Assembly: GCF_900115805.1 (NCBI RefSeq)
Contig: NZ_FOXU01000010.1
Location: 46,205 to 110,204, forward strand
DNA: 64,000 nucleotides
Direction of reading: 5' to 3'
Origin: Psychrobacillus psychrotolerans
Lineage (GTDB): Bacteria > Bacillota > Bacilli > Bacillales_A > Planococcaceae
Position numbers and translations under genes: made by a program
Shown: positions 7,101 through 15,895 of the stretch, piece by piece
Layout: every line of letters starts with the position of its first letter
How positions within the stretch are numbered: position 1 is the stretch's first letter
The notes under the pieces: model-generated
Seen by the model: only the letters and a program-made list of their open reading frames with translations
What the model was told of the DNA's origin: nothing
The model's database searches: none

Positions 7101-9662
7101 ATGGTAACAACTAAAAATGAAACGAACCTTACTTTAAATGTTGAAGCATTAAACAAAGATATCCAATTATTTCCACAAGTACATTCGATCACAGAAGATA
7201 TGACACTTACACATAAAGGTGTGTCGAGACTTGTCATGATCGATCGTTATTCCTTTAAGGATACGGAAAAGAAAACGTTAAAAGCAGGAGACTTTGTTGT
7301 TCTAACAGTTAAAGAAGATCCTAAATTTCCAGCGCGTGGTCTAGGGTATATCGTTTCGATTAACGAACAAGCGAAAACAGCTGAAGTGCAAATCGAGGAA
7401 GATTACCGAAGTGCGATTGACGATGCTGCCAAGATCGAATCTGGAATTATTACTCGTCCTTTAAGTGTGATTGAAAAACCTCTTGAAGTATATTACGAGC
7501 AAATTGCCAAAAGAAACGCGACAGGACTTGCGTCTGTAGAAAAAACAGAAGAAAAACGGGAAGAATGGTTTGAGAAATTCTACCAACAACTAGTTTCTTT
7601 AAAATTCATCCCAGCTGGACGAGTACTATATGGTGCAGGTACGGGAACGGATGTTACTTATTTTAACTGTTATGTGATGCCATTCGTTGCAGATTCGCGT
7701 GAAGGGATTAGTGATCACCGCAAACAAGTTATGGAAATTATGAGTCGTGGTGGTGGAGTTGGTACAAACGGTTCTACTCTAAGACCAAGAAATACGTTAG
7801 CTCGAGGAGTAAACGGAAAATCATCTGGTTCTGTTTCATGGTTAGACGATATCGCTAAACTAACTCATCTTGTCGAACAAGGTGGTTCCCGCAGAGGTGC
7901 ACAAATGATCATGCTAGCAGATTGGCACCCTGATATTGCGGAATTTATAATCTCTAAAATGCAAAACCCTCGTATTTTACGTTTCTTGATTGAAAATACA
8001 AATGATGAAACGATCAAACAACTCGCGAAGGACAAGCTTAAATTCAAACCACTTACTGTTCAGGAAGAAGCGATGTATCAAGGGATTATCAATTACAAAG
8101 CTATTCCAGGTCTAGGTGGATTTAATGCAGAAATCATTCGTGATGCAGAAACAAAATTACGTGATGGCGGAACTTATTCCGTTCATAATTCTGAGTTTTT
8201 AACTGGTGCAAATATCTCCGTGACGCTGACGGATGACTTTATGAAAGCAGTAGAAGAAGACAGCGACTTTGACTTGCGTTTCCCGGCAACTGAAGCTTAT
8301 TCTCCAGAAGAAATGGATTTCTACAACGAAAATTGGCATAAAATTGGCGATGTTCGTGAGTGGGAAAGAATGGGCTATGAGGTTCGAACTTATCGCACAG
8401 TAAAAGCGAAAGAACTTTGGAATTTGATCAATATTTGTGCTACTTATTCTGCAGAACCTGGTGTTTTCTTCATCGATAATGCAAATGAAAAAACGAATGC
8501 TACAGCATATGGACAAAAAGTTGTCGCTACTAATCCTTGTGGAGAGCAACCACTTGCACCATATTCTGTGTGTAACTTGGCTGCTGTGAATTTAGCACAA
8601 TTTGCAAACAAAGAAACTAAGACTGTGGATTATGAAGCGTTAAAAGAAACAGTAAGTGTTGGTGTACGTATGCAAGATAACGTTATCGATGCAACTCCAT
8701 ACTTCTTAGAAGAAAACAAAGTACAAGCACTTGGTGAAAGACGTATAGGCTTAGGTGTTATGGGTCTTGCCGACTTGTTAATCTATTGTGAAAAAGAGTA
8801 TGGTTCAGATGAAGGTAATGTTTTAGTAGATGAAATCTTTAAAACAATTGCGATTGCAGCATATGAAACATCAGCAGAACTTGCTGTAGAACGCGGAAGC
8901 TTCCCGTTCTTAACTGGTGAGACAGAAGAGGAAACTAATCGCTTGCGTAAGGCATTTACGGAAACAGGATTTATGAGTTCAATGCCAGAAGACATTCGAA
9001 ATTCTATTTTAGAGAATGGTGTTCGAAATTCTCATTTGTTAACAGTCGCACCTACAGGTTCAACTGGAACAATGGTTGGTGTTTCTACTGGACTTGAGCC
9101 GTATTATTCATTCACTTACTATAGAAGTGGTCGTTTAGGTAAATTTATAGAAGTGAAAGCAGACATTGTGCAAGAATATTTAGGTAAAAATGAATCTGCT
9201 GAAGAAGAAAATCTCCCAGAATGGTTTGTTACTGCGATGGAACTTGCTCCTGAAGCTCATGCAGATGTGCAATGTATCATTCAACGTTGGATTGACAGTT
9301 CTATTTCTAAAACGGTTAACGCACCACGTGGATATACGGTTGAACAGGTTGAAGGAGTGTACGAGCGTTTATATCGTGGTGGAGCTAAGGGTGGTACTGT
9401 GTATGTCGATGGAAGTCGCGACTCACAAGTTCTGACGTTAAAAGCAGAGGAAAACACATTAGAAGATCATCCAAAAGAAGAAAGAGTAGAAAAAAGACAT
9501 GTAGTTTTAATAGATACGATTCAAGATTTACGCTCAACCAATGTAACGATTGGTTCCGAAGTTGGAAATACATGTCCTGTCTGTCGTAAAGGTACTGTGG
9601 AAGAAATGGGTGGATGTAACACATGCACCAATTGCAATGCTCAACTAAAATGTGGGCTGTAA
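7101..9662 (+). CDS. nrdJ: Adenosylcobalamin-dependent (class II) ribonucleotide reductase
   Basis: The 853-residue protein reduces ribonucleotides to deoxyribonucleotides with a cobalamin-generated thiyl radical, so it needs neither oxygen nor a second subunit. Evidence: VLYGAGTGTDVTYFNCYVMP with the first redox Cys, NPCGEQPLAPYSVCNLAAVNL near residue 478 (active-site Asn-Cys-Glu), APTGSTGTMVGVSTGLEP, and a C-terminal tail with paired cysteines (CPVCRKGTVEEMGGCNTCTNC) like the shuttle region of class II enzymes. GGAGG at 7088-7092 supports the ATG at 7101. It sits where B. subtilis has yqhO-yqhQ, so it looks like an insertion into the conserved block. The promoter carries NrdR boxes. Confidence 0.95.
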   Translation: MVTTKNETNLTLNVEALNKDIQLFPQVHSITEDMTLTHKGVSRLVMIDRYSFKDTEKKTLKAGDFVVLTVKEDPKFPARGLGYIVSINEQAKTAEVQIEEDYRSAIDDAAKIESGIITRPLSVIEKPLEVYYEQIAKRNATGLASVEKTEEKREEWFEKFYQQLVSLKFIPAGRVLYGAGTGTDVTYFNCYVMPFVADSREGISDHRKQVMEIMSRGGGVGTNGSTLRPRNTLARGVNGKSSGSVSWLDDIAKLTHLVEQGGSRRGAQMIMLADWHPDIAEFIISKMQNPRILRFLIENTNDETIKQLAKDKLKFKPLTVQEEAMYQGIINYKAIPGLGGFNAEIIRDAETKLRDGGTYSVHNSEFLTGANISVTLTDDFMKAVEEDSDFDLRFPATEAYSPEEMDFYNENWHKIGDVREWERMGYEVRTYRTVKAKELWNLINICATYSAEPGVFFIDNANEKTNATAYGQKVVATNPCGEQPLAPYSVCNLAAVNLAQFANKETKTVDYEALKETVSVGVRMQDNVIDATPYFLEENKVQALGERRIGLGVMGLADLLIYCEKEYGSDEGNVLVDEIFKTIAIAAYETSAELAVERGSFPFLTGETEEETNRLRKAFTETGFMSSMPEDIRNSILENGVRNSHLLTVAPTGSTGTMVGVSTGLEPYYSFTYYRSGRLGKFIEVKADIVQEYLGKNESAEEENLPEWFVTAMELAPEAHADVQCIIQRWIDSSISKTVNAPRGYTVEQVEGVYERLYRGGAKGGTVYVDGSRDSQVLTLKAEENTLEDHPKEERVEKRHVVLIDTIQDLRSTNVTIGSEVGNTCPVCRKGTVEEMGGCNTCTNCNAQLKCGL

Positions 9663-9741
9663 AGTACAAAAGCCTTAACAAATTTCACGTGTACTAAGAT
9701 ATGATCGTTCCATGGATCTCATATTTTTCTATAATAATTCT

Positions 9742-9784
9742 AAAGCACAAGCTGATAAGTTCTCTTATCCCTTGTGCTTTTATT
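9742..9784 (+). terminator. Terminator after nrdJ
   Basis: A 10-bp stem, AAAGCACAAG at 9742-9751 with CTTGTGCTTT at 9771-9780, carries an inner GATAAG/CTTATC stem and runs into a T-rich tract. It ends the nrdJ transcript about 80 bases past the stop. Confidence 0.85.
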
Positions 9785-9847
9785 TTGTTGTAATGTTTAA
9801 TTACTAGTTCTTTCGCTTAAACTATAGGAAAAACAAAGGAGATTTAC

Positions 9848-10270
9848 ATGAAAGGATTATCGATTATTACTAGTATGGTCGCTGCAATGGGAACGACCAT
9901 TCTATTTAAAATGTTGGATTATTTTCAATTCATCAAGTGGAATCCTATCGGATATACGAAAACTTTCCTCTTTTTAAAAGGGACCAATGTATATTTGAAA
10001 TGGATTATTTTATTTTTAGTCATCTGGGGAATTTGTTTTCTTCTATACTATTTAGGATTATTATTTATTAAAATTCCAGTTTCCATCACTAGTTTTACCA
10101 TAGGCCTCATCATTGCGATTGTACTTGAATGGATTATTTTAGATGCAGATTCAATAGAGAAAACGATAAAAAAAATATCGATCCCTTTTATCTGTATTGT
10201 TATAGTAGCTGTTCGTTTCATCATGGAATCGGCGATATTTCACTACAAAGATAATCCTCTAGAAAAATGA
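9848..10270 (+). CDS. yqhR: YqhR-like membrane protein
   Basis: The 140-residue protein has four hydrophobic segments, at about 1-20, 50-72, 80-98 and 113-130. Its place just upstream of the aminopeptidase gene, its size and its topology match B. subtilis YqhR, a conserved sporulation-locus membrane protein of unknown function. AAAGGAG precedes the ATG. No catalytic motif is visible. The aroQ (yqhS) gene that usually follows is absent here. Confidence 0.7.
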   Translation: MKGLSIITSMVAAMGTTILFKMLDYFQFIKWNPIGYTKTFLFLKGTNVYLKWIILFLVIWGICFLLYYLGLLFIKIPVSITSFTIGLIIAIVLEWIILDADSIEKTIKKISIPFICIVIVAVRFIMESAIFHYKDNPLEK

Positions 10271-10343
10271 AAAATTTACCGCCCTCACTTACTATGATAA
10301 AATATACAAAGAAGTAATATAGAAAATGAGATGAGGGCTAAAA

Positions 10344-11405
10344 ATGAAACTTAGTAAATTACGTGCAGCACTTGAAGAAAATGGAGTAGACGCTCTGTTA
10401 ATTACGAATGGTCATAGCATCCGCTACATGACAGGATTCACTGGAACAGCTGGTGTCACAATAATTTCTAAAACAGATGCAGTGTTTATAACAGATTTTC
10501 GTTACACAGAGCAAGCCGCGAGTCAGATTAAAGATTTTCGTATAGTACAACATAAGAAAACAATGATGGAAGAAATTGCTACACAAGTAACAGATATGGG
10601 GATCAACTCATTAGGATTTGAAAAAAATGATGTGACGTATAGCGATTATGAACTATACAAGCAAGCTGTACAAGTCGATTTAGTGCCACTTTCAGGTCTT
10701 GTTGAAAAAATTCGCTTGATTAAGACGGACGAAGAGATTAGTATAATAAAGGCAGCTTGTCGTATTGCTGATGAAGCATATGAGCATATCGTTACTTACA
10801 TAAAACCAGGTATGACTGAGCTTGAAGTATCGAATGAATTAGAATTTTTCATGCGCAAAAAAGGAGCAACTTCTTCTTCCTTTGATACAATAGTAGCTTC
10901 TGGAACACGTTCAGCACTTCCGCACGGTGTTGCTACGGATAAAGTCATTGAAAATGGAGATTTTGTCACATTAGACTTCGGTGCATTATACAATGGGTAT
11001 ATTTCGGATACGACACGTACGTTGGCAGTTGGGGAACCAAGTGATCAATTAAAAGAAATCTATCAAGTAGTCCTTGATTCTCAACTATTAGCTTTAGAAA
11101 AAGTTAAACCAGGAATGACTGGTAAAGAAGCAGACGCTATCGCTCGAGATTATATTGCTTCAAAAGGTTACGGGGAAGCATTTGGTCATTCGTTGGGTCA
11201 TGGGATTGGTTTAGAAGTGCATGAGGGTCCTGGATTGTCATTCCGTTCAGATATCGTTTTGGAGCCAGGTATGGTTATCACGATTGAACCTGGTATTTAT
11301 CTGCCGAATATTGGTGGAGTAAGAATCGAAGATGACGCTCTTGTGACAGAGAATGGTTTAGAGAAGCTAACGCATTCAACAAAAGAATTACTAATCTTAT
11401 CTTAA
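10344..11405 (+). CDS. papA: Xaa-Pro aminopeptidase (M24 family)
   Basis: The 353-residue protein has the creatinase-like N-terminal domain (1-125) and the pita-bread metallopeptidase domain. The five metal ligands are visible: Asp in LDFGALYNGYISDTTRT (two), His in GHSLGHGIGLEVHEGP, Glu in ITIEPGIYLP and Glu in VRIEDDALV. It removes N-terminal residues before proline, using two Mn or Co ions, in the cytoplasm. Its place before efp is as in B. subtilis (yqhT/papA), and 15 bases separate the two genes, so they are cotranscribed. A GAGATGAGGG ribosome site precedes the ATG. Confidence 0.93.
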   Translation: MKLSKLRAALEENGVDALLITNGHSIRYMTGFTGTAGVTIISKTDAVFITDFRYTEQAASQIKDFRIVQHKKTMMEEIATQVTDMGINSLGFEKNDVTYSDYELYKQAVQVDLVPLSGLVEKIRLIKTDEEISIIKAACRIADEAYEHIVTYIKPGMTELEVSNELEFFMRKKGATSSSFDTIVASGTRSALPHGVATDKVIENGDFVTLDFGALYNGYISDTTRTLAVGEPSDQLKEIYQVVLDSQLLALEKVKPGMTGKEADAIARDYIASKGYGEAFGHSLGHGIGLEVHEGPGLSFRSDIVLEPGMVITIEPGIYLPNIGGVRIEDDALVTENGLEKLTHSTKELLILS

Positions 11406-11420
11406 TTTGGAGGAAAAATA

Positions 11421-11981
11421 ATGATTTCAGTAAATGATTTTAAAACAGGCTTAACAATTTTAGTGGATGGTGTATTATATCGAGTACTAGATTTCCAACA
11501 TGTAAAACCTGGTAAAGGCGCAGCATTTGTACGTTCTAAGTTGAGAAATTTACGTAACGGTGCAGTAAACGAAAAAACTTTCCGCGCTGGAGAAAAAGTG
11601 GAAAAAGCACAAATTGATAACTTTAAAATGCAATATTTATATGCAAATGGTGATCAGCATGTATTTATGGATACTGAGTCTTACGAACAAATTGAGTTAA
11701 ATGAAAACCAAATCGAGTATGAATTAAAATTCTTACGCGAAAACATGGAAATACATGTAATTCAATTCCAAGGGGAAACACTAGGAGTAGAATTACCAAA
11801 ATCAGTTGTTCTTGAAGTAACGGAAACAGAGCCAGGTATCAAAGGAGATACGTCAGGCGGCGGTTCTAAAACTGCTAGTCTTGAAACTGGTTTAGTAGTA
11901 ACGGTTCCATTGTTTATCAATGTTGGCGATAAGCTAATCATCAATACAGATGAAGGTTCATACGTATCAAGAGCACAATAA
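11421..11981 (+). CDS. efp: Elongation factor P
   Basis: At 186 residues this is full-length EF-P: the KOW-like domain, then two OB domains ending [18 protein letters not shown]. Lys32, in the tip loop [10 protein letters not shown], is the residue that B. subtilis modifies with 5-aminopentanol. The factor relieves ribosome stalling at polyproline. TTTGGAGGAAAAATA precedes the ATG. It shares a transcript with the aminopeptidase gene, and a terminator follows at 12002. Confidence 0.97.
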   Translation: MISVNDFKTGLTILVDGVLYRVLDFQHVKPGKGAAFVRSKLRNLRNGAVNEKTFRAGEKVEKAQIDNFKMQYLYANGDQHVFMDTESYEQIELNENQIEYELKFLRENMEIHVIQFQGETLGVELPKSVVLEVTETEPGIKGDTSGGGSKTASLETGLVVTVPLFINVGDKLIINTDEGSYVSRAQ

Positions 11982-12001
11982 TTTAAAACTATATTCGATG
12001 A

Positions 12002-12031
12002 AGGGTCTCACATTTGTGAGGCTCTTTTTTT
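12002..12031 (+). terminator. Terminator after efp
   Basis: The core stem is CTCACA at 12007-12012 with TGTGAG at 12015-12020, extended by GGGT/GCTC pairs, and is followed by T7. Confidence 0.85.
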
Positions 12032-12125
12032 ACAAAAAAATAGCAATAAAGATAGATAAAAATGAGCTAAGAAAAAGGCTTTACTTCTTATTGAAATAAA
12101 GCACGGACGGTAGTTGCACAAGGAA

Positions 12126-12716
12126 CTATTGAATTTTAAGATATTTTTCATAACAAACACATTCATGAATTCGTTGGCTAGATGTTTTAAACTGTTCCAT
12201 CTCGTCTCCTACATAGTGTGCAAATGCATTGACTAAATGGAGTTTAGGGATGTTACTTTGAATTTTATTTTTCATTTCTTTTCCTTCCAAGTAAATATGG
12301 TAGTATGAATGCACTTTATGGAACAACATTTTTTCATACCAGTTCCGTACCCAAGGGTCATCTCTAGTCCAAGCTTCAAAACGATTTAGACCGATATTAA
12401 TTGCTTGCTTTTCCGCTGCATGAAGTAGTTTCTCGCCAATTCCTTGTCGATAATAATCTGGATGAACAGCAATATGCCAAATCATTCCTCCTAAACCTTC
12501 TCCTCTTGAACAAACGGTCTTTTCTTCCTTTTCATACTCAACGTCAATGAGTCCAACAATTTGTCCGTTTAATTCTGCAACTAATTCGATTGCAGGATTT
12601 TCATAGCTTTCCTTTTTGTTTAAAACATTATCAAAATAGGCTGTATGCAAAAAAGATAGCACTCTACATCGAAGCCAACCTATTTCATCAGAATCTTTAT
12701 ATGCACGAATGATCAA
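12126..12716 (-). CDS. GNAT family N-acetyltransferase
   Basis: The 196-residue protein has the acetyl-CoA-binding signature of the GNAT fold, MIWHIAVHPDYYRQGIGEKLLHAAE (about residues 78-102). It is followed by the RFEAWTRDDPWVRNWYEKMLFHKV strand-helix typical of motif B. The start is a TTG at 12716 behind AAGGGGAG. The acceptor is unknown. It lies where spoIIIAA and spoIIIAB are expected and runs in the opposite direction. Confidence 0.85.
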   Translation of the reverse strand: MIIRAYKDSDEIGWLRCRVLSFLHTAYFDNVLNKKESYENPAIELVAELNGQIVGLIDVEYEKEEKTVCSRGEGLGGMIWHIAVHPDYYRQGIGEKLLHAAEKQAINIGLNRFEAWTRDDPWVRNWYEKMLFHKVHSYYHIYLEGKEMKNKIQSNIPKLHLVNAFAHYVGDEMEQFKTSSQRIHECVCYEKYLKIQ

Positions 12717-12864
12717 CTAATATATTCTCCCCTTCATACCAAATTTAAGAATTTGTTTGTTTAAGTTAACATCAATACCTCTTAAATAATTCGACTAAGA
12801 AAATCAAAACCCTTTCTTTACTAGAATATAGATCTAAGTATTCATCCTCATATGCACTTTTCTT

Positions 12865-12893
12865 TCATATTACGCTCTACGCTATCATATGTT
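12865..12893 (+). promoter_or_regulatory. Candidate sigma-E promoter directly upstream of spoIIIAC
   Basis: TCATATT at 12865-12871 and CATATGTT at 12886-12893, with 14 bp between, resemble the sigma-E elements (kmATATT and CATACAhT). The predicted start near 12900 lies just before the ribosome site of spoIIIAC at 12905. This suggests that the operon really begins at spoIIIAC. The match is by eye. Confidence 0.5.
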
Positions 12894-12917
12894 GTTTGTA
12901 TGGAAGGGGGAGGCATT

Positions 12918-13127
12918 GTGGAACTTCACGATGTACTTCGAGTTGCGGGAATTGGTATTTTAATAGCTATTCTTCACTTATTTTTTGAATCTACTGGCAA
13001 AAAGGAATTTGCGTTTTTTTTATTTTTCGTTGGTTATATCTATATGACAATTGAATTATTGCGACTGTTAAAACTTTTCTTTTACGAAATATCTACATTT
13101 TTAGAATGGCTTATGATGACGAGTTAG
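12918..13127 (+). CDS. spoIIIAC: Stage III sporulation protein AC
   Basis: The 69-residue, two-helix membrane protein matches SpoIIIAC: VLRVAGIGILIAILHLFFESTGKKEFAFF fits the family core with its GKKE turn. SpoIIIAC forms part of the mother-cell channel that links mother cell and forespore and keeps sigma-G active. The GTG at 12918 is chosen because GGGGGAGG at 12906-12913 precedes it; an ATG at 12852 would lie upstream of the likely promoter. No spoIIIAA or spoIIIAB precedes it. Confidence 0.88.
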   Translation: MELHDVLRVAGIGILIAILHLFFESTGKKEFAFFLFFVGYIYMTIELLRLLKLFFYEISTFLEWLMMTS

Positions 13128-13130
13128 CCT

Positions 13131-13514
13131 ATGATCATTTACATAACAATCATTCTAGCATTTGTGCTATTGCAGCTTATAAAAGAAATTTACCCTCGCA
13201 TTCATACAATTGTGTATACAATCTACATCTTTCTCTTTTTAACTTATATTTTAACCGTATTTATCATTCCTTTGGTCTCCCAGTATATCAACGTATTACC
13301 AACTAATCTATTACCGGTCTTCAAACTACTGACATTCTCAGTCGTACTATTGTTCCTTTCGCAAATAATTGAAGACCTGCTTTTGGACTATGAATATACA
13401 AGCCTGGCATCGTTATTTACTTTTACGACCAAAGCTATTTTACTCATTGTCTGGTTGAATCATATGCAACAATTTTACGACAAGTTTATATCAATTTTGG
13501 GACTACTCTCTTGA
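13131..13514 (+). CDS. spoIIIAD: Stage III sporulation protein AD
   Basis: The 127-residue protein has four hydrophobic helices and lies three bases after spoIIIAC. Size, topology and place identify it as SpoIIIAD; the sequence is divergent (FKLLTFSVVLLFLSQIIEDLLLDYEYTSLASLFTFTTKAILLIV matches the family helices). It belongs to the SpoIIIA channel. No strong ribosome site is visible, which suggests translational coupling to spoIIIAC. Confidence 0.8.
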   Translation: MIIYITIILAFVLLQLIKEIYPRIHTIVYTIYIFLFLTYILTVFIIPLVSQYINVLPTNLLPVFKLLTFSVVLLFLSQIIEDLLLDYEYTSLASLFTFTTKAILLIVWLNHMQQFYDKFISILGLLS

Positions 13515-13528
13515 AGGAATGAACAGCA

Positions 13529-14440
13529 ATGGAAGAGATGCTTATGTCTTTAGTGCAACCGGTTAAAGAGGTAGCACAAACTTTTTCGTACATGCTATTA
13601 TTTGGATTTATCTTTATTTGTCTGGAATGGTTTATCCCGTCGAGCAAGAAATTATTGAAATTGTTATTTATGTTAATAATATGTATCTATTGTTTAGAGC
13701 CAGCTATCCGCTCTTTAGAGATGATTCAAGCGATGACTAAAGAATTAGTGACTCTCTTCTTAGGAATTTATCCAATCTTAACGCTAGGGATTGCAGCTTC
13801 TGGAGGAGCGTTTTTGATAACCTCTTGGAATCCAGCAGTTATGCTATTTGCCTCATTTACTACCGTGTTAGCTGGGAAAATATTAATACCTGCTATAATG
13901 GCTGCGTTTATATTTGATTTGATCAGTAGAATTCATCCTCCAACTTCTTTTGCCAAAATGGCTGATCTCATCCGGCTAACTTTAATAGGTTCTACTTCTA
14001 TTATTCTACTGTTATATAGTATTTTCATGTCCGTCAATGGTGTCATAACATGGTCTGTAAGTGGAACTGTCAATGAGACTGTAAAAAGACTTATCCAAAA
14101 TAATATTCCTTTTGTTGGATCTTTACTAACAGAAAGTATTAGTACGATGAAAAATTTCTCCTCATCTGCTTCGGTTATAACCGGAAATGCAGTAATTCTA
14201 TCAGTGCTAATGTTAGTGTCTATTCCAACGATCCAAACAATTCTCATTGCTTTTCTATATCGTTTACTTAGTGCTATTTTGGAACCGTTTGTAGAAGGTA
14301 ATATAAGTGGATTGTTAGATGACATTGGAAAAACGCTATTTGTACTATCTATTATTTCGGTATTAATCGCGTTTACATTTTTCTTCACAATTATATTAAC
14401 CATGCTATTTGCAAAACTACTAATAAGTGGGAAAGGATAG
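13529..14440 (+). CDS. spoIIIAE: Stage III sporulation protein AE, short form
   Basis: The 303-residue polytopic membrane protein carries SpoIIIAE features: GIYPILTLGIAASGGAF, WNPAVMLFASFTTVLAGKILIPAIMAAFIFDLIS and LEPFVEGNISGLLDDIGKTL. The B. subtilis protein is near 400 residues; the missing part is the N-terminal signal peptide and extracytoplasmic region, since this one starts with only about 15 polar residues before the first helix. It sits 14 bases after spoIIIAD. The role in the channel is inferred from the family. Confidence 0.85.
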   Translation: MEEMLMSLVQPVKEVAQTFSYMLLFGFIFICLEWFIPSSKKLLKLLFMLIICIYCLEPAIRSLEMIQAMTKELVTLFLGIYPILTLGIAASGGAFLITSWNPAVMLFASFTTVLAGKILIPAIMAAFIFDLISRIHPPTSFAKMADLIRLTLIGSTSIILLLYSIFMSVNGVITWSVSGTVNETVKRLIQNNIPFVGSLLTESISTMKNFSSSASVITGNAVILSVLMLVSIPTIQTILIAFLYRLLSAILEPFVEGNISGLLDDIGKTLFVLSIISVLIAFTFFFTIILTMLFAKLLISGKG

Positions 14441-14595
14441 TAACCATCGTTACGACACTTCTCTTTGGTATTTTAATAATTGTTCTAGTCGGTGAGTTTC
14501 TTTCTATCTTATTGGAGCATACAGATACGGAACGAAATGGATTTCTTGTAAAAATTGCAATTATCTATTGGATTCTGAGCTTTCTCTTCATATAA
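14440..14595 (+). pseudogene. spoIIIAF: Two-helix remnant at the spoIIIAF position
   Basis: Between spoIIIAE and spoIIIAG an open frame encodes about 51 residues: helix TLLFGILIIVLVGEFLSILL, a short polar turn EHTDTERNG, and helix FLVKIAIIYWILSFLFI, then TAA at 14593. Two helices with a polar turn are the N-terminal plan of SpoIIIAF. The soluble C-terminal domain of that roughly 200-residue protein is missing, and no ATG, GTG or TTG opens the frame. Either spoIIIAF is decayed, or a minimal form uses a non-standard start such as ATA at 14437. Confidence 0.4.
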
Positions 14596-14628
14596 ACAGG
14601 TTGTCTTGCATAAAGTATTGTATCCAGC

Positions 14629-15084
14629 ATGAAAAGAAGGGTGAATCAAATTTCATTAAAACAAAAACCCACTTTTCGTTTTGTTGTTATTTGTATAGCT
14701 GTCCTTTTCATAAGTCTTCTTTTTTCTGATTTACTCACTCGTGATGAGGGGAAGGTTGTTAAACCCGAAGAAACTGTCAACCAAACTACAGAAAACCTAA
14801 CTTCGATTTTAGAGAAGATAAACGGAGTGGGCAAAGTTGCAGTGTATTTCCATTACGAAGAGAGCTCTGAAAAGAATGCGGAAAGTGATTTATCATTTTT
14901 CCAGTGGACAAGTGAGACTAAAAAGGACAAGGAGAATTTGATTGGAATACTAGTAGTTGCGGAAGGGGCGAACGACAAACGTATACAAAATAGTTTGATA
15001 AAAACACTATCATCTGTATTGCAAATATCTCCACATCGAATTGTGATAGAAGAAATGGAATTGGAGGATAAAAAATATGAATAA
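14629..15084 (+). CDS. spoIIIAG: Stage III sporulation protein AG, short form
   Basis: The 151-residue protein has one membrane helix at about 17-36 and the SpoIIIAG domain: LTSILEKINGVGKVAVYFHYEES, a shortened loop, then GILVVAEGANDKRIQNSLIKTLSSVLQISPHRIVI. B. subtilis SpoIIIAG is near 229 residues and forms a large ring; here the connecting loop between the ring-building segments is largely gone. The ATG at 14629 has no clear ribosome site. It overlaps spoIIIAH by 8 bp. Confidence 0.87.
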   Translation: MKRRVNQISLKQKPTFRFVVICIAVLFISLLFSDLLTRDEGKVVKPEETVNQTTENLTSILEKINGVGKVAVYFHYEESSEKNAESDLSFFQWTSETKKDKENLIGILVVAEGANDKRIQNSLIKTLSSVLQISPHRIVIEEMELEDKKYE

Positions 15085-15607
15085 AAAGAGATCTGTATGG
15101 TTTTTAACATTATTTAGTCTAGTTGCAGTAGTAACAGTTTTTTATGTATCGGATCAACCATCACCATTCGATGGAATTGCTCTATTTTCCGATGACACGA
15201 TAGATGAGGTAGGACTAGTAGAAACGTCATCAACAAATGAGGAATCATTCGTTTCACAGAGCAATGCATTTGAAGAAATGAGAATGGAAGTTACAGAAAA
15301 ACGTAGTCAATTACGCGATCAGCTAACTACAAAAGTAGGTTCCAATGAATTCACAGCAGAACAAAAAGACGAGGCATATAACAAAATTGAAGAGTTAGTT
15401 AAAATAGATTCTACAGAAGCGATGCTGGAGTTAATCATCAAATCATTAGGTTACGATGATGCATTAGTACGAATCGAAGAGAGTGATGTTTTAATAGACG
15501 TTGTTTCTAACGAACAATCAACTAAAAAAGCATCTGAGATTATTTATGCAGTGAAACGTGAGTGGCCAAAAGCATATAATGTTGAAGTAAACTTTGATGG
15601 CGAGTAA
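15077..15607 (+). CDS. spoIIIAH: Stage III sporulation protein AH
   Basis: The 176-residue protein has one N-terminal membrane helix (about 7-25), a variable linker, a helical segment (EEMRMEVTEKRSQLRDQL) and a C-terminal EscJ/PrgK-like domain (EAMLELIIKSLGYDDALVRIEESDVLIDVV). In B. subtilis SpoIIIAH binds SpoIIQ of the forespore across the intermembrane space. TTGGAGG at 15061-15067 precedes the ATG. It is the last gene of the operon. Confidence 0.9.
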   Translation: MNKKRSVWFLTLFSLVAVVTVFYVSDQPSPFDGIALFSDDTIDEVGLVETSSTNEESFVSQSNAFEEMRMEVTEKRSQLRDQLTTKVGSNEFTAEQKDEAYNKIEELVKIDSTEAMLELIIKSLGYDDALVRIEESDVLIDVVSNEQSTKKASEIIYAVKREWPKAYNVEVNFDGE

Positions 15608-15627
15608 GCTAAATAGTAATTTTGAAG

Positions 15628-15653
15628 AGTGCCTGAATAGGCGCTTTTTTTTT
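15628..15653 (+). terminator. Terminator of the spoIIIA operon
   Basis: AGTGCCT at 15628-15634 pairs with AGGCGCT at 15639-15645 around a GAAT loop and is followed by a run of nine T. Confidence 0.9.
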
Positions 15654-15895
15654 GATATAAACCAAAAGGAAGAAAATATAGTATAAATATGCTTTTGAAG
15701 TTATTGTTATTGATAAAATAAGCAAAGACTAAAATGTTTTTGAAACCCTCTAACAAAGGACTTTCAATATATTGATAAGGCATCATTTATTTATTATTTC
15801 AGAATAATTAGCTCTATCTATTTCAAATTTGCGAAAAAAAGTCTAAAATAGAATATGGAGCTATAAATAATGTAGATTAAAGGGGATTAAACAAA

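Noticed and set aside
14440..14595. Normal spoIIIAF gene
   Set aside because: The frame has no ATG, GTG or TTG start and only a quarter of the usual length, so it is listed as a remnant.
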